NCBI GenBank assembly: GCA_947176505.1
Contig: CAMWQW010000020.1
Coordinates: 1-64,000, forward strand
Reading direction: 5' to 3'
Origin: an uncultured Lachnospiraceae bacterium
GTDB lineage: Bacteria; Bacillota; Clostridia; Lachnospirales; Lachnospiraceae
DNA: 64,000 bases
A program made the position numbers and the translations under genes. Positions 8,500-21,330 of the stretch are shown here, in pieces. The notes beneath the pieces were generated by a model, which ran no database searches, was not told the DNA's origin, and saw only the letters and a program-made list of their open reading frames with translations. The first letter of the stretch is position 1. Each line of letters opens with the position of its first letter.

Positions 8500-11400
8500 A
8501 TGGAAAAGAACAGGATCCGCAAGACTGCCGCCGGCAGAAATACGCGTATGACCTATGCACGACAGAAGGAAGTTCTGGAAATGCCAAATCTGATTGAAGT
8601 TCAGAAGAACTCATATCAGTGGTTTCTGGATGAGGGCTTGAAGGAAGTTTTCGATGACATCTCTCCTATTTCAGACTATAGTGGACACTTGAGTCTGGAA
8701 TTTGTGGACTTCGAGTTATGCGAAGAAGATGTTAAGTATTCTATTGAAAAATGCAAAGAAAGAGATGCTACTTACGCAGCGCCCCTTAAGGTCAAAGTTC
8801 GTTTGATTAATAAGGAGAAAGACGAGATTACGGAACATGAGATTTTCATGGGTGATCTTCCGCTTATGACTGCTACAGGCACTTTTGTCATCAACGGTGC
8901 AGAACGTGTTATCGTTAGCCAGTTGGTGCGCTCTCCGGGCATTTATTATGGAATCGGACATGATAAGATCGGTAAGAGATTATTTTCTTCTACGGTTATT
9001 CCGAATCGTGGTGCATGGTTAGAGTACGAAACAGACTCTAATGATGTGTTTTACGTGCGCGTTGATAGAACAAGAAAAGTTCCGATTACCGTATTGATTC
9101 GTGCGCTGGGCGTCGGTTCTAATGACGAAATCAGGGAACTGTTCGGAGATGAACCGAAGATTGAAGCCAGCTTTACAAAAGATACTTCCGAGAATTATCA
9201 GGAAGGTCTGCTGGAATTATATAAGAAAATCCGTCCGGGTGAGCCTTTAAGCGTTGAGAGCGCGGAAAGTCTGATCACCGCTATGTTTTTTGACCCCAGA
9301 AGATATGATCTTGCAAAAGTCGGCAGATATAAATTTAATAAGAAATTGATGTTCAAAAACAGAATCAGACATCACATTTTGGCAGAGGATGTAGTAGATA
9401 CCCTGACAGGTGAAGTGATGGCAAAAGCAGGGGACAAAGTGTCTGCAGAACTGGCTGACGCTATTCAGAATGCTGCGATTCCCTTTGTTTGGATTCAGAC
9501 AGAGGAGAAGAATGTTAAAGTCCTCTCTAACATGATGGTAGACATCACTAACTTTGTGGATTGCAATCCGAAGGAACTGGGTATTACGGAATTGGTATAT
9601 TATCCTGTATTACAGCAGATTTTGCAGGAGTACAGCGAAGATCCGGAGATGCTTGCAGAGGCAATCCAGAAGAATGTGCATGAATTGATCCCGAAACATA
9701 TTACAAAGGAAGATATTCTTGCTTCCATTAATTATAATATCCATCTGGAGTACGGCATCGGTAACGATGATGACATTGACCATTTGGGCAACAGACGTAT
9801 CCGTGCGGTGGGTGAATTGTTACAGAACCAGTATCGTATCGGTCTGTCCAGACTGGAGAGAGTGGTACGTGAGAGAATGACGACTCATGACGCGGAGGAG
9901 ATTTCCCCGCAGGTACTCATTAACATTAAACCGGTACAGGCTGCTGTCAAGGAGTTCTTCGGTTCATCACAGCTGTCACAGTTCATGGATCAGAATAACC
10001 CGCTTGGAGAGCTGACACATAAGAGACGTCTCTCTGCACTCGGACCGGGTGGTTTGTCGCGAGACAGAGCCGGATTCGAGGTTCGTGACGTACATTATAC
10101 GCATTACGGAAGAATGTGTCCGATTGAGACTCCGGAAGGTCCTAACATCGGTCTGATCAACTCGCTTGCATCTTATGCGAGAATCAATGAGTACGGATTT
10201 GTGGAAGCTCCTTATCGTGAAATTGACAAGACAGACCCGCAGAATCCACGCGTTACGGATAAGGTTGTCTATATGACTGCCGACGAAGAGGATAACTATC
10301 ATGTGGCACAGGCATCTGCGCCTCTTGATGAGAACGGATATTTCAAACGTAATAATGTGTCCGGACGTTTTAAAGAAGAGACACAGGAATATCCGAAAGC
10401 CATGTTTGACTACATGGATGTATCGCCTAAGATGGTATTTTCCGTTGCGACGGCACTCATTCCGTTCTTACAGAATGACGATGCTAACCGTGCGTTGATG
10501 GGATCTAACATGCAGAGACAGGCAGTGCCGCTTCTTTTCACCGAAGCGCCTTCAGTCGGAACAGGTATGGAGCCTAAGGCAGCTGTTGACTCAGGCGTCT
10601 GTGTAGTTGCCAAGAAGGCGGGTACGATTGATTATGTATCTTCTAAGATTATTAAGATGACTTATGATGACGGCGAGAAAGACGAATATCATTTGACGAA
10701 ATTCTCGAGAAGCAATCAGTCCAACTGTTACAATCAGAAGCCCATTGTATTTAAGGGAAATCATGTGGCGCAGGGAGAAGTGATTGCCGATGGTCCTTCC
10801 ACATCCGGTGGCGAGCTGGCGCTCGGTAAGAATCCGTTGATCGGTTTCATGACATGGGAAGGCTACAATTACGAGGATGCGGTACTTTTAAGTGAGAGGC
10901 TGGTGCAGGAAGATGTCTATACTTCCGTGCACATTGAAGAATATGAAGCTGAGGCGCGTGACACGAAATTAGGTCCGGAGGAGATTACAAGAGACGTTCC
11001 GGGTGTAGGTGACGATGCGCTCAAAGATTTGGATGACAGAGGTATTATCCGTATCGGTGCTGAGGTTCGTGCCGGTGATATATTGGTGGGCAAAGTTACT
11101 CCCAAGGGAGAGACGGAGCTGACGGCAGAGGAGAGACTGCTGCGTGCAATTTTCGGCGAGAAGGCGAGAGAGGTAAGAGACACTTCCTTGAAAGTGCCTC
11201 ACGGCGAATACGGTATCGTTGTGGATGCCAAAGTGTTTACGAGAGAGAATGGCGATGAGCTGTCTCCGGGTGTGAATCAGGCGGTTCGTATCTACATTGC
11301 ACAGAAGAGAAAGATTTCAGTGGGCGATAAGATGGCTGGTCGTCACGGTAACAAGGGTGTTGTATCCCGTGTACTTCCGGTAGAAGATATGCCTTATCTG

Positions 11401-12366
11401 CCTAACGGACGCCCGCTTGATATCGTGTTGAACCCGTTGGGCGTGCCTTCGCGTATGAATATCGGACAGGTGCTTGAGATCCATTTGTCTCTGGCTGCAA
11501 AAGCGCTCGGATTTAACGTGGCAACACCTGTGTTTGACGGCGCTAAGGAAGGCGATATCGCTGATACACTGGAACTGGCAAACGACTATGTCAATCTCGA
11601 ATGGGAAGAATTTGAGAGGAAGCATAAAGACGATTTGTCAGATGAGATTATGGAATATCTCTATGAGAACAGAGACCATCGTGAAGTATGGAAAGGCGTT
11701 GAGATTTCCAAAGACGGTAAAGTGCAGCTTAGGGACGGAAGAACAGGCGAATATTTCGATTCACCGGTTACAATCGGACACATGCATTATCTGAAACTGC
11801 ATCACTTGGTAGATGATAAGATTCATGCACGTTCCACAGGTCCTTACTCTTTGGTAACGCAGCAGCCGCTGGGTGGTAAAGCGCAGTTCGGCGGACAGCG
11901 TTTCGGAGAGATGGAGGTATGGGCTCTGGAGGCATATGGAGCAGCCTACACTTTGCAGGAAATCCTTACGGTGAAGTCTGACGATGTGGTAGGACGTGTC
12001 AAGACTTATGAAGCAATCATCAAGGGCGACAATATTCCGGAACCCGGAGTGCCTGAATCCTTTAAAGTATTACTTAAGGAATTGCAGTCTCTCGGTCTGG
12101 ATGTGAGAGTGCTTCGTGATGACCAGACAGAAGTAGAGATTATGGAAACAATCGATTACGGCGAAAATGATTACCGCTACGAAATTGAGGGTGATTCCAG
12201 AAACTATGACTATGAGAAAGATTCTCTTGGTTCCATGGGATACCAGAAACAGGAATTTGACGAGGACAGCGGCGAACTTGTTACGAGTGACGAGGAAGAA
12301 GAACTCGCAGAGGACGATTTGGATCTGGATGCTGATTTTGCGGAAGAAGAGAAAGAGATTTTCTAA
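8500..12366 (+). CDS. rpoB: DNA-directed RNA polymerase subunit beta
   Basis: This is the catalytic-core beta subunit (1288 aa). The rifampicin-pocket region reads [20 protein letters not shown] and [14 protein letters not shown], with the Asp, His and Ser residues of the sensitive form present. The conserved [13 protein letters not shown] and the C-terminal [20 protein letters not shown] segments are also seen. The C-terminus has an acidic tail. ATG 8500 is preferred because GGGGTGA lies at a correct distance; GTG 8488 in frame is the alternative. Cotranscribed with rpoC after 55 bp. Confidence 0.98.
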   Translation: MEKNRIRKTAAGRNTRMTYARQKEVLEMPNLIEVQKNSYQWFLDEGLKEVFDDISPISDYSGHLSLEFVDFELCEEDVKYSIEKCKERDATYAAPLKVKVRLINKEKDEITEHEIFMGDLPLMTATGTFVINGAERVIVSQLVRSPGIYYGIGHDKIGKRLFSSTVIPNRGAWLEYETDSNDVFYVRVDRTRKVPITVLIRALGVGSNDEIRELFGDEPKIEASFTKDTSENYQEGLLELYKKIRPGEPLSVESAESLITAMFFDPRRYDLAKVGRYKFNKKLMFKNRIRHHILAEDVVDTLTGEVMAKAGDKVSAELADAIQNAAIPFVWIQTEEKNVKVLSNMMVDITNFVDCNPKELGITELVYYPVLQQILQEYSEDPEMLAEAIQKNVHELIPKHITKEDILASINYNIHLEYGIGNDDDIDHLGNRRIRAVGELLQNQYRIGLSRLERVVRERMTTHDAEEISPQVLINIKPVQAAVKEFFGSSQLSQFMDQNNPLGELTHKRRLSALGPGGLSRDRAGFEVRDVHYTHYGRMCPIETPEGPNIGLINSLASYARINEYGFVEAPYREIDKTDPQNPRVTDKVVYMTADEEDNYHVAQASAPLDENGYFKRNNVSGRFKEETQEYPKAMFDYMDVSPKMVFSVATALIPFLQNDDANRALMGSNMQRQAVPLLFTEAPSVGTGMEPKAAVDSGVCVVAKKAGTIDYVSSKIIKMTYDDGEKDEYHLTKFSRSNQSNCYNQKPIVFKGNHVAQGEVIADGPSTSGGELALGKNPLIGFMTWEGYNYEDAVLLSERLVQEDVYTSVHIEEYEAEARDTKLGPEEITRDVPGVGDDALKDLDDRGIIRIGAEVRAGDILVGKVTPKGETELTAEERLLRAIFGEKAREVRDTSLKVPHGEYGIVVDAKVFTRENGDELSPGVNQAVRIYIAQKRKISVGDKMAGRHGNKGVVSRVLPVEDMPYLPNGRPLDIVLNPLGVPSRMNIGQVLEIHLSLAAKALGFNVATPVFDGAKEGDIADTLELANDYVNLEWEEFERKHKDDLSDEIMEYLYENRDHREVWKGVEISKDGKVQLRDGRTGEYFDSPVTIGHMHYLKLHHLVDDKIHARSTGPYSLVTQQPLGGKAQFGGQRFGEMEVWALEAYGAAYTLQEILTVKSDDVVGRVKTYEAIIKGDNIPEPGVPESFKVLLKELQSLGLDVRVLRDDQTEVEIMETIDYGENDYRYEIEGDSRNYDYEKDSLGSMGYQKQEFDEDSGELVTSDEEEELAEDDLDLDADFAEEEKEIF

Positions 12367-12421
12367 GACGTCATAGGACGCAACCTAAATATATAATCTG
12401 GAAGGAGCACGGTGATATAAG

Positions 12422-15400
12422 ATGTCAGAAATGAAACAAGAAACTTATCAACCTATGACATTCGATGCAATCAAGATTGGATTGGCATCACCCGAGAAAA
12501 TCAGAGAATGGTCAAGGGGCGAAGTGACGAAGCCGGAAACCATTAATTATAGAACATTAAAGCCGGAAAAAGAAGGTTTGTTCTGTGAAAGAATCTTCGG
12601 ACCCAGCAAGGACTGGGAATGCCATTGCGGCAAGTATAAGAAGATCAGATACAAGGGTGTAGTCTGCGATCGATGCGGTGTTGAGGTTACAAAAGCCAGC
12701 GTTCGTAGAGAGCGTATGGGACATATTGAACTGGCAGCGCCGGTGTCCCATATCTGGTATTTTAAAGGAATTCCGAGCCGTATGGGCTTAATCCTTGACT
12801 TGTCTCCGAGAGTGCTGGAGAAAGTATTGTATTTTGCTTCCTATATCGTACTGGATGGCGGAGAGAGCGATCTGGAGTATAAGCAGGTGCTTTCCGAAAA
12901 GGAATATCAGGACGCCAGAGAGGCATGGGGCAATAGGTTCCGTGTAGGAATGGGAGCAGAGGCAATCAAAGAGCTTCTGCAGGCAATCGACTTGGAGGCA
13001 GAGGCAGTAGAATTAAAAGAGGGACTGCGAGAGTCCACAGGACAGAAGCGCGCGCGTATTATCAAGAGACTGGAAGTGGTAGAAGCTTTCAGAGAGTCTG
13101 GCAATCAGCCGGAGTGGATGATTATGGATGCGATTCCGGTTATCCCGCCCGATCTTCGTCCGATGGTTCAGTTGGACGGCGGTCGTTTTGCAACGAGTGA
13201 CTTAAACGATTTATATAGAAGAATCATCAACAGAAACAACCGTCTGAAAAGACTGTTAGAGCTTGGTGCGCCTGATATTATCGTCCGCAACGAGAAGAGA
13301 ATGCTGCAGGAAGCGGTGGACGCTCTGATTGATAACGGCAGAAGAGGTCGTCCGGTAACGGGACCGGGTAACAGAGCGCTCAAATCTCTGTCAGACATGT
13401 TAAAAGGTAAATCCGGTCGTTTCCGTCAGAATCTGCTCGGAAAGCGTGTGGATTATTCGGGACGTTCCGTTATCGTGGTAGGTCCGGAACTTAAGATTTA
13501 CCAGTGCGGTCTGCCTAAAGAGATGGCAATCGAGCTGTTTAAACCTTTTGTTATGAAAGAACTGGTGTCCAGAGGGATTTCCCAGAATATCAAGAATGCC
13601 AAGAAACTTGTAGAAAGATTGGATACGCAGGTATGGGATGTGCTTGAGGAAGTTATCAAAGAGCATCCTGTTATGTTAAACCGTGCTCCTACACTGCACA
13701 GACTCGGTATTCAGGCGTTTGAGCCGATACTGGTAGAGGGTAAGGCGATTAAGCTGCATCCGCTCGTATGTACTGCTTTTAATGCGGACTTCGATGGTGA
13801 CCAGATGGCGGTTCATCTTCCGTTATCTGTGGAGGCACAGGCGGAATGCCGATTCCTGCTCCTTTCACCGAACAACCTGTTAAAACCTTCCGATGGTGGT
13901 CCGGTAGCTGTTCCTTCACAGGATATGGTGCTCGGAATTTACTATCTGACACAGGAAAGACCCGGTGCGGTCGGAGAAGGCAAGTTCTTTAAGAATGTAA
14001 ATGAGGCGATTCTGGCATACGAAAACGGTGCATGTACACTGCATACGAGAATTACGGTCAGAGTTAGCAAACAGACTTCCGACGGTGAGACGATTACCGG
14101 TAATGTGGAATCTACGTTGGGAAGATTTTTGTTTAATGAGATTCTGCCTCAGGATTTGGGCTATGTAGACAGAACAAATCCGGAAGATTTGCTCAAACTG
14201 GAAGTAGATTTCCATGTGGGCAAGAAGCAGTTAAAACAGATTTTGGAAAAGGTCATTAATATCCACGGTGCGGTAAAGACTGCGGAAGTACTTGACCTGA
14301 TTAAGTCAACAGGATATAAATACTCGACCAGAGCGGCAATGACGGTATCCATCTCGGATATGACGGTGCCTGCAAAGAAGGAAGAGATGCTGGAAGCAGC
14401 GCAGGCGACGGTAGATAAGATTTCTGTGAACTTCAGACGTGGTCTGATTACAGAAGAAGAAAGATATCGTGCTGTTGTTGAAACATGGAATGAGACGGAT
14501 AAGGAGCTGACGGAAGTTCTGTTGTCCGGACTGGATAAGTATAACAACATCTTTATGATGGCAGACTCCGGTGCCCGTGGTTCTAATCAGCAGATTAAAC
14601 AGCTGGCAGGTATGCGTGGTCTGATGGCAGATACGACAGGTAGAACCATTGAGCTTCCTATTAAATCAAACTTCCGTGAAGGTTTGGACGTGTTGGAATA
14701 CTTTATGTCCGCTCACGGTGCACGTAAAGGTCTGTCCGATACGGCGCTGCGTACAGCCGACTCCGGTTATCTGACCAGACGTATGGTTGACGTATCTCAG
14801 GAATTGATTATTCGTGAGACTGACTGCTGTGAAGGCAAAGAAGAGATTCCGGGTATTGTTGTCAAGGCGTTTATGGACGGCAAAGAAACCATTGAGGGAT
14901 TGAGCGACAGAATTACAGGACGTTTTTCCTGTGAAGATATCAAAGATAAAGACGGTAAGATGATCGTTAAGAGGAATCACATGATTACTCCAGCCCGCGC
15001 TGCAAGAATTTTGAGCGTAGGCGTTAACGAGAATGGCGAGCCAATCGAGGAAGTAAAGATTCGTACGATATTGACATGCCGTTCCCACGTGGGAATCTGT
15101 GCGAAATGTTATGGTGCCAATATGGCAACCGGCGAGGCGGTTCAGGTTGGTGAAGCTGTCGGCATTATTGCGGCACAGTCCATCGGTGAGCCGGGTACAC
15201 AGCTTACGATGCGTACATTCCATACGGGTGGTGTTGCCGGTGACGATATTACGCAGGGTCTTCCCCGTGTAGAGGAGCTTTTTGAGGCGCGTAAGCCGAA
15301 AGGTCTGGCAATCATCGCAGAATTTGGCGGCGTAGCTACGATTAAAGATACGAAGAAGAAGAGAGAAGTCGTTATCACAAACAACGAGACAGGTGAATCC

Positions 15401-16180
15401 AAGACTTATCTGATTTCCTACGGTTCCAGAATCAAGATTATGGATGGAGCTGTGTTGGAGGCAGGTGACGAGTTGACGGAAGGTAGTGTAAACCCTCATG
15501 ACCTGTTGAAGATTAAAGGCATCCGTGCGGTACAGGATTATATGCTTAGAGAAGTACAGCGTGTATATCGTCTGCAGGGTGTTGATATTGCCGATAAGCA
15601 TATCGAGGTGATTGTACGCCAGATGCTCAAGAAAGTGCGTATCGAGAACAGCGGAGATACCGATTTCTTACCGGGAACTTTGGTAGACGTTCTTGACTAT
15701 GAGGATATGAACGACGAGCTTGTAAAAGCGGGTAAAGAACCGGCTGAAGGAAAACAGATTCTGCTTGGTATCACGAAGGCAGCTCTGGCAACAGATTCCT
15801 TCTTGTCGGCAGCGTCCTTCCAAGAGACAACAAAGGTGCTGACTGAGGCGGCGATCAAAGGCAAAGTTGATTCGCTGATCGGTTTGAAAGAGAACGTTAT
15901 CATCGGTAAGCTGATTCCGGCTGGAACGGGTATGAAGCGCTACAGAGATACGACGCTTAGTACCGATGCGAATCTGTTGAGCCGGCTGGCAGCGGACGAC
16001 GAACTGAGCTTTGATGACGGATTTGGAGAAGAAGCTCAGGACGATGAATTTGATGAAGTAGATGAAATCGAAGAAATTGATGATATGGAAGATTTCGACG
16101 ATACGGATGAAATTGACGACATCGAGGAAGAAGATGAAGCAGCTGCCGAGCAAGAGGCGGAGATGGAAGTCGTGGAATAA
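12422..16180 (+). CDS. rpoC: DNA-directed RNA polymerase subunit beta'
   Basis: This is the catalytic beta-prime subunit (1252 aa). The Mg-binding [12 protein letters not shown] motif lies near residues 454-465. The N-terminal zinc site ([20 protein letters not shown], near 61-80) and the second zinc cluster ([13 protein letters not shown]) are intact. The last 50 residues are almost all Asp and Glu, an acidic tail like that at the end of rpoB. The gene ends 60 bp before a promoter-terminator region at 16239. Confidence 0.98.
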   Translation: MSEMKQETYQPMTFDAIKIGLASPEKIREWSRGEVTKPETINYRTLKPEKEGLFCERIFGPSKDWECHCGKYKKIRYKGVVCDRCGVEVTKASVRRERMGHIELAAPVSHIWYFKGIPSRMGLILDLSPRVLEKVLYFASYIVLDGGESDLEYKQVLSEKEYQDAREAWGNRFRVGMGAEAIKELLQAIDLEAEAVELKEGLRESTGQKRARIIKRLEVVEAFRESGNQPEWMIMDAIPVIPPDLRPMVQLDGGRFATSDLNDLYRRIINRNNRLKRLLELGAPDIIVRNEKRMLQEAVDALIDNGRRGRPVTGPGNRALKSLSDMLKGKSGRFRQNLLGKRVDYSGRSVIVVGPELKIYQCGLPKEMAIELFKPFVMKELVSRGISQNIKNAKKLVERLDTQVWDVLEEVIKEHPVMLNRAPTLHRLGIQAFEPILVEGKAIKLHPLVCTAFNADFDGDQMAVHLPLSVEAQAECRFLLLSPNNLLKPSDGGPVAVPSQDMVLGIYYLTQERPGAVGEGKFFKNVNEAILAYENGACTLHTRITVRVSKQTSDGETITGNVESTLGRFLFNEILPQDLGYVDRTNPEDLLKLEVDFHVGKKQLKQILEKVINIHGAVKTAEVLDLIKSTGYKYSTRAAMTVSISDMTVPAKKEEMLEAAQATVDKISVNFRRGLITEEERYRAVVETWNETDKELTEVLLSGLDKYNNIFMMADSGARGSNQQIKQLAGMRGLMADTTGRTIELPIKSNFREGLDVLEYFMSAHGARKGLSDTALRTADSGYLTRRMVDVSQELIIRETDCCEGKEEIPGIVVKAFMDGKETIEGLSDRITGRFSCEDIKDKDGKMIVKRNHMITPARAARILSVGVNENGEPIEEVKIRTILTCRSHVGICAKCYGANMATGEAVQVGEAVGIIAAQSIGEPGTQLTMRTFHTGGVAGDDITQGLPRVEELFEARKPKGLAIIAEFGGVATIKDTKKKREVVITNNETGESKTYLISYGSRIKIMDGAVLEAGDELTEGSVNPHDLLKIKGIRAVQDYMLREVQRVYRLQGVDIADKHIEVIVRQMLKKVRIENSGDTDFLPGTLVDVLDYEDMNDELVKAGKEPAEGKQILLGITKAALATDSFLSAASFQETTKVLTEAAIKGKVDSLIGLKENVIIGKLIPAGTGMKRYRDTTLSTDANLLSRLAADDELSFDDGFGEEAQDDEFDEVDEIEEIDDMEDFDDTDEIDDIEEEDEAAAEQEAEMEVVE

Positions 16181-16238
16181 TCTGATAACAGAATAGGATT
16201 TCGGATGTCAATCACGATAGAAATCCTTAAAAAATGTA

Positions 16239-16297
16239 TTGACAATGCATTCACGGGCAAGTATACTATTTTAGTGTGCACGTGAATGCATTTTTTT
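16239..16297 (+). promoter_or_regulatory. rpsL promoter nested inside the rpoC terminator
   Basis: The promoter has TTGACA (16239-16244), a 17-bp spacer and TATACT (16262-16267). AATGCATTCACG (16244-16255), in the spacer, is the exact inverse of CGTGAATGCATT (16281-16292), which runs into seven T (16291-16297). RNA reading through from rpoC can form this 12-bp terminator stem. RNA that starts at about 16274 lacks the left arm and cannot. Both elements are read directly from the sequence; the insulation role is inference. Confidence 0.8.
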
Positions 16298-16395
16298 GTG
16301 TTGCATAGGAATATGTAAGTTGCAGGCAGAGAGATGTTTTTGCATGCCATACATTGTCATAAGGCATACAGTATATATCATAGGAGGTGAAAAGA

Positions 16396-16815
16396 ATGCC
16401 AACATTTAACCAGTTAGTCAGAAAAGGACGTCAGACATCTGTAAAGAAGTCAACTGCACCTGCTTTGTTGAAAGGCTACAACTCCCTTCACAAGACAGCT
16501 ATTGACACAGCTTCTCCGCAGAAGAGAGGTGTCTGCACCGCTGTTAAGACAGCAACTCCTAAGAAGCCTAACTCCGCACTCAGAAAGATCGCCAGAGTAC
16601 GTCTTTCCAACGGAATCGAAGTTACAAGCTACATTCCGGGTGAAGGACATAACTTACAGGAGCATAGCGTTGTTTTGATCCGTGGCGGAAGAGTAAAAGA
16701 CTTACCCGGTACAAGATACCATATTATCAGAGGTACTTTGGATACTGCGGGAGTCGCTAACAGAAAACAGGCTCGTTCTAAGTACGGCGCTAAGAGACCT
16801 AAGGCAGCGAAGTAA
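16396..16815 (+). CDS. rpsL: 30S ribosomal protein S12
   Basis: S12 is part of the decoding centre. It is 139 aa, with the conserved [25 protein letters not shown] and [14 protein letters not shown] segments. The lysines whose change gives streptomycin resistance are present, so the streptomycin-sensitive form is predicted. ATG 16396 follows TAGGAGGTG at 16381-16389; a GTG inside that site is rejected as start. First gene of the str operon. Confidence 0.98.
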   Translation: MPTFNQLVRKGRQTSVKKSTAPALLKGYNSLHKTAIDTASPQKRGVCTAVKTATPKKPNSALRKIARVRLSNGIEVTSYIPGEGHNLQEHSVVLIRGGRVKDLPGTRYHIIRGTLDTAGVANRKQARSKYGAKRPKAAK

Positions 16816-16998
16816 ATTTAGGTTACAGGCTTTAGTACCACAAACAGAACTAATTTAGTGTTGGGATTCTTATATAGATGAGAGGTCTCCAAAGACAGAA
16901 GCTGTTGAGGAGCCGCTTTTTGAAAATGCTACAAAGTAGTTTTTCAGGGAAAACCGCACGTACACATTGAATTAGAGGACACATGTGAGTACCGTTGA

Positions 16999-17499
<501 letters not shown>

Positions 17500-17559
17500 G
17501 GACAAAAAGATTTACTAAGTCAGCAGAAAACGCTGACTAAGAAAATCTATATTTTGTCT

Positions 17560-17582
17560 GGAAGAAATCAGAGATTTCTTCC
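17560..17582 (+). other. Hairpin before fusA
   Basis: GGAAGAAATC (17560-17569), loop AGA and GATTTCTTCC (17573-17582) form a perfect 10-bp stem followed by GTTTTG. The fusA ribosome binding site begins 18 bases later. It may be a partial terminator or a regulator of fusA translation. Confidence 0.5.
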
Positions 17583-17615
17583 GTTTTGTTGGATAAATAT
17601 AAGGAGGAAAAAACC

Positions 17616-19733
17616 TTGGCTGGAAGAGAATATCCGTTAGAGAGAACCAGAAATATAGGTATTATGGCTCATATCGATGCCGGTAAAACGACATTGACAG
17701 AGCGTATCTTATATTATACTGGTGTAAACTACAAGATCGGTGATACTCATGAAGGTACTGCTACTATGGACTGGATGGAGCAGGAGCAGGAAAGAGGTAT
17801 CACGATTACATCAGCCGCTACGACATGCCACTGGACTTTGGAAGAGAATTGCAAGCCGAAGGAAGGCGCATTAGAGCATCGTATCAATATTATTGATACT
17901 CCCGGTCACGTTGACTTTACTGTAGAAGTTGAGCGTTCACTCCGTGTACTTGATGGCGCTGTAGGCGTATTTTGTGCTAAGGGTGGTGTTGAACCGCAGT
18001 CAGAGAACGTATGGAGACAGGCTGATACCTACAATGTACCGAGAATGGCATTTATTAATAAGATGGATATCTTAGGAGCTAATTTCTACGGTGCGGTAGA
18101 CCAGATTAGAAACAGATTAGGTAAAAACGCTATCATCCTCCAGCTGCCGATTGGCAAAGAGGATGATTTTAAAGGGATCATCGATTTGTTTGAGATGAAA
18201 GCCTATATCTACAATGATAATAAGGGTGAAGACATCACAATTACAGAGATTCCGGCAGATATGGCGGATGATGCCGCACTCTATCATGACGAATTGGTAG
18301 AGAAAGTCTGCGAGTTAGATGATGACCTTACAATGATGTATTTGGAGGGTGAAGAGCCTTCCGTAGAGGACATGAAGAAGGCACTGCGTAAAGGTACATG
18401 TGAATGTACGGCAGTTCCGGTATGCTGTGGTTCCGCTTACAGAAACAAGGGCGTTCAGAAGCTTCTGGATGCAATCTTGGAGTATATGCCGGCGCCTACA
18501 GACATCCCTGCGATCAAGGGTGTTGATCCTGAGGGCAATGAAGTTGAGAGACATTCATCCGATGAAGAGCCTTTCTCCGCATTGGCATTTAAGATCATGG
18601 CTGACCCGTTTGTGGGAAAACTTGCTTTCTTCCGTGTGTATTCCGGTACAATGAACTCCGGTTCTTATGTGCTGAATGCGACAAAAGATAAAAAAGAACG
18701 TGTGGGACGTATCCTGCAGATGCATGCAAACAAGAGAGCAGAGCTTGATAAAGTATATTCAGGCGATATTGCGGCAGCAGTTGGATTTAAGCTCACAACA
18801 ACCGGTGATACTATCTGTGATGAGCAGCATCCGGTTATCTTAGAGTCAATGGAATTCCCTGAGCCGGTTATCGAGCTGGCAATCGAGCCGAAGACCAAGG
18901 CTGGTCAGGGCAAGATGGGTGAGGCACTGGCAAAACTTGCAGAAGAAGACCCGACTTTCCGTGCTCATACAGATCAGGAAACAGGTCAGACTATCATCGC
19001 AGGTATGGGTGAGCTGCATTTGGAGATTATCGTAGACCGTCTGCTTCGTGAATATAAAGTAGAGGCGAATGTCGGTGCTCCGCAGGTTGCTTATAAAGAG
19101 ACATTTACCAAACCGATTGATCAGGAATACAAATATGCGAAACAGTCCGGTGGTCGTGGACAGTACGGTCACTGTAAAGTTAAGTTTGAGCCCATGGATC
19201 CGAACGGCGAGGAGACATTCAAATATGAATCCAGCGTAGTCGGTGGTGCGATTCCGAAGGAATATATTCCGGCAGTCGGCGAAGGTATCGAGGAGGCTTC
19301 CAAAGCAGGTATTCTGGGTGGATTCCCTGTACTTGGTGTTCATGCCAATGTATACGACGGTTCCTACCATGAAGTGGACTCTTCCGAAATGGCGTTCCAC
19401 ATTGCAGGCTCCATGTGTTTCAAGGAAGCTATGAAGAAGGCGAATCCTGTACTTCTTGAGCCTATCATGAAGGTTGAAGTTACAATGCCGGAAGAATATA
19501 TGGGCGATGTTATCGGCGATATCAATTCCCGTCGTGGACGTATTGAGGGTATGGAAGACATCGGCGGAGGCAAGATGGTGAAAGGTTATGTACCGCTTGC
19601 TGAGATGTTCGGTTATTCCACAGACTTACGTTCTAAGACACAGGGACGCGGTAACTACTCTATGTTCTTCGAGAAATACGAACAGGTACCCAAGAGCGTG
19701 CAAGAAAAGGTGCTGGCAGCTAAAGCGAAGTAA
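17616..19733 (+). CDS. fusA: Elongation factor G
   Basis: EF-G is the translocation GTPase (705 aa). G1 is [10 protein letters not shown]2 includes [10 protein letters not shown]3 is DTPGHVDF and G4 is NKMD. Domain IV has the conserved [10 protein letters not shown] segment. The start is TTG 17616, which has AAGGAGG at 17601; two TTG codons further up in the same frame would have no binding site. It follows rpsG in the usual str-operon order. Confidence 0.97.
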   Translation: MAGREYPLERTRNIGIMAHIDAGKTTLTERILYYTGVNYKIGDTHEGTATMDWMEQEQERGITITSAATTCHWTLEENCKPKEGALEHRINIIDTPGHVDFTVEVERSLRVLDGAVGVFCAKGGVEPQSENVWRQADTYNVPRMAFINKMDILGANFYGAVDQIRNRLGKNAIILQLPIGKEDDFKGIIDLFEMKAYIYNDNKGEDITITEIPADMADDAALYHDELVEKVCELDDDLTMMYLEGEEPSVEDMKKALRKGTCECTAVPVCCGSAYRNKGVQKLLDAILEYMPAPTDIPAIKGVDPEGNEVERHSSDEEPFSALAFKIMADPFVGKLAFFRVYSGTMNSGSYVLNATKDKKERVGRILQMHANKRAELDKVYSGDIAAAVGFKLTTTGDTICDEQHPVILESMEFPEPVIELAIEPKTKAGQGKMGEALAKLAEEDPTFRAHTDQETGQTIIAGMGELHLEIIVDRLLREYKVEANVGAPQVAYKETFTKPIDQEYKYAKQSGGRGQYGHCKVKFEPMDPNGEETFKYESSVVGGAIPKEYIPAVGEGIEEASKAGILGGFPVLGVHANVYDGSYHEVDSSEMAFHIAGSMCFKEAMKKANPVLLEPIMKVEVTMPEEYMGDVIGDINSRRGRIEGMEDIGGGKMVKGYVPLAEMFGYSTDLRSKTQGRGNYSMFFEKYEQVPKSVQEKVLAAKAK

Positions 19734-19804
19734 GTTGTCAGAAAACCATTCAGAACAGGCTCGAAAATGCAATACATTTTCTCGCTGTTTTGGATTTATC
19801 CAAT

Positions 19805-19865
19805 AGAAATATTCAGAAATAGTCCTATGCCGCAAGCGGTCAACAACTATTTCAACAATATTTCT
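19805..19865 (+). other. Large hairpin between fusA and tuf
   Basis: AGAAATATTCAGAAATAGT (19805-19823) pairs with ACTATTTCAACAATATTTCT (19846-19865) with few mismatches, and the loop contains the small dyad CCGCAAGCGG. No T run follows, so it is not a standard intrinsic terminator. It lies upstream of the tuf promoter at 19896 and may define the 3' end of the fusA message. Confidence 0.55.
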
Positions 19866-19895
19866 GCTGTTCTGAATTGTTAATGCAAATAATGC

Positions 19896-19924
19896 TTGAA
19901 AATCTTGGCAATCTTTAATATAAT
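19896..19924 (+). promoter_or_regulatory. tuf promoter
   Basis: TTGAAA at 19896-19901 and TATAAT at 19919-19924 have a 17-bp spacer. The start would fall near 19931, about 58 bases before the gene. This allows tuf to be expressed above the level of fusA. Confidence 0.75.
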
Positions 19925-19988
19925 CAAAGATAGCTGATTGTAGAGAAACATTTAAAATTTATCTAGTTTTATAAGGAGGACTTTAGAA

Positions 19989-21176
19989 ATGGCTAAAGCT
20001 AAGTTTGAAAGAAACAAACCACATTGTAATATCGGTACCATTGGTCACGTTGACCATGGTAAAACAACTTTGACAGCAGCAATCACAAAAGTACTTTCCG
20101 AAAGAGTTGCTGGTAACACAGCTACTGATTTCGAGAACATTGATAAGGCTCCGGAAGAGAGAGAAAGAGGTATCACAATTTCTACAGCTCACGTTGAGTA
20201 TGAGACAGACAAGAGACACTATGCTCATGTTGACTGCCCCGGACATGCTGACTACGTTAAGAACATGATCACAGGTGCTGCTCAGATGGATGGCGCTATC
20301 CTTGTTGTAGCTGCTACTGACGGTGTTATGGCTCAGACAAAAGAGCATATTCTTCTTTCCCGTCAGGTAGGTGTACCTTATATCGTAGTATTTATGAACA
20401 AATGCGATATGGTAGACGATCCTGAGCTGCTTGAGTTAGTAGAAATGGAAATTACAGAGCAGTTAGAGGAATATGAGTTCACAGATTGCCCGATTGTAAA
20501 AGGTTCTGCATTAAAGGCTCTTGAAGATCCCAGCAGCGAGTGGGGCGACAAGATTATGGAACTTATGAGCACTGTTGATGATTATATTCCGGATCCTCAG
20601 CGTGATACAGATAAGCCTTTCCTTATGCCTATCGAGGACGTATTCTCTATCACAGGTCGTGGTACCGTTGCTACAGGTAGAGTAGAGCGTGGTGTTCTTC
20701 ATATGTCTGATGAAGTTGAAATCATCGGTGTTAAGGAAGAGACACAGAAGTCCGTTGTAACAGGTATCGAGATGTTCCGTAAGTTACTGGATGAGGCACA
20801 GGCTGGTGATAACATCGGTGTTCTGCTTCGTGGTATCCAGAGAACAGATATCGAAAGAGGACAGGTTCTTGCAAAACCCGGCACAGTAACATGCCACAAG
20901 AAATTTACAGCTCAGGTTTACGTTTTGACGAAAGACGAGGGTGGTCGTCATACTCCTTTCTTCAATAACTACAGACCTCAGTTCTACTTCAGAACAACAG
21001 ATATCACAGGTGTATGTAACTTGCCTGATGGTACAGAAATGTGCATGCCCGGTGATAACGTTGAGATGTCTATCGAACTGATTCACCCGATTGCTATGGA
21101 GCAGGGTCTTACGTTTGCTATCCGTGAGGGTGGACGTACAGTAGGTTCTGGTCGTGTGGCTACGATTATTGAGTAA
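19989..21176 (+). CDS. tuf: Elongation factor Tu
   Basis: EF-Tu delivers aminoacyl-tRNA to the ribosome (395 aa). GTPase motifs are [20 protein letters not shown] and NKCD; the C-terminus ends [13 protein letters not shown] 19989 follows AAGGAGGACTT. The final 55 bases (21122-21176) are repeated at 31026-31080 with two silent differences. The present 3' end of the gene is therefore probably supplied by an integrated element, which leaves the protein unchanged. Confidence 0.98.
   Translation: MAKAKFERNKPHCNIGTIGHVDHGKTTLTAAITKVLSERVAGNTATDFENIDKAPEERERGITISTAHVEYETDKRHYAHVDCPGHADYVKNMITGAAQMDGAILVVAATDGVMAQTKEHILLSRQVGVPYIVVFMNKCDMVDDPELLELVEMEITEQLEEYEFTDCPIVKGSALKALEDPSSEWGDKIMELMSTVDDYIPDPQRDTDKPFLMPIEDVFSITGRGTVATGRVERGVLHMSDEVEIIGVKEETQKSVVTGIEMFRKLLDEAQAGDNIGVLLRGIQRTDIERGQVLAKPGTVTCHKKFTAQVYVLTKDEGGRHTPFFNNYRPQFYFRTTDITGVCNLPDGTEMCMPGDNVEMSIELIHPIAMEQGLTFAIREGGRTVGSGRVATIIE
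21122..21148 (+). other. Left attachment site within tuf
   Basis: This 27-base segment starting CCGTGAGGGTGGACGTACAG is identical to 31026-31052; identity then continues to the stop codon with two mismatches. The 8-base start CCGTGAGG occurs again at 28829. The pattern fits site-specific integration by a tyrosine recombinase in the 3' end of tuf. The exact crossover point inside the identity block is not visible. Confidence 0.7.
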
Positions 21177-21199
21177 TCAGTAAGAAGCTAGATTTTATG

Positions 21200-21230
21200 G
21201 GGCTTTCCGAGGAATCGGGAAGCCCTTTTT
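21200..21230 (+). terminator. tuf terminator carried by the element
   Basis: GGGCTTTCCGA (21200-21210), loop GGAA and TCGGGAAGCCC (21215-21225) are followed by TTTTT. The same hairpin with its flanks occurs at 31124-31154. The element apparently restores both the coding end and the terminator of tuf. Confidence 0.9.
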
Positions 21231-21261
21231 GAAACTTTGCAACAGTGAAAAAGTTGTAAGT

Positions 21262-21278
21262 GGTGCCAAAACGGTGCC
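21262..21278. repeat. Left arm-type repeat
   Basis: GGTGCCAAAACGGTGCC is itself a direct repeat of GGTGCC, and the whole 17-mer recurs at 28709-28725. The two copies lie about 140 and 104 bp inside the two proposed attachment cores. This is the arrangement expected for integrase arm-binding sites. The role is inference. Confidence 0.6.
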
Positions 21279-21287
21279 GAAAAATAG

Positions 21288-21325
21288 AACTCCGATGAAA
21301 TTTTGCACCATTTTTCATCGGAGTT
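21288..21325. terminator. Convergent terminator between tuf and repressor
   Basis: AACTCCGATGAAA (21288-21300) and TTTCATCGGAGTT (21313-21325) form a perfect 13-bp stem. On the minus strand it is followed by a T-rich run, so it most likely ends the repressor transcript, and it may also stop read-through from tuf. Confidence 0.75.
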
Positions 21326-21330
21326 TCCTT

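Noticed and set aside
14666..15601. Antisense frame of 311 codons within rpoC
   Set aside because: Lies wholly inside a conserved essential gene; composition is atypical and no start signal is seen.
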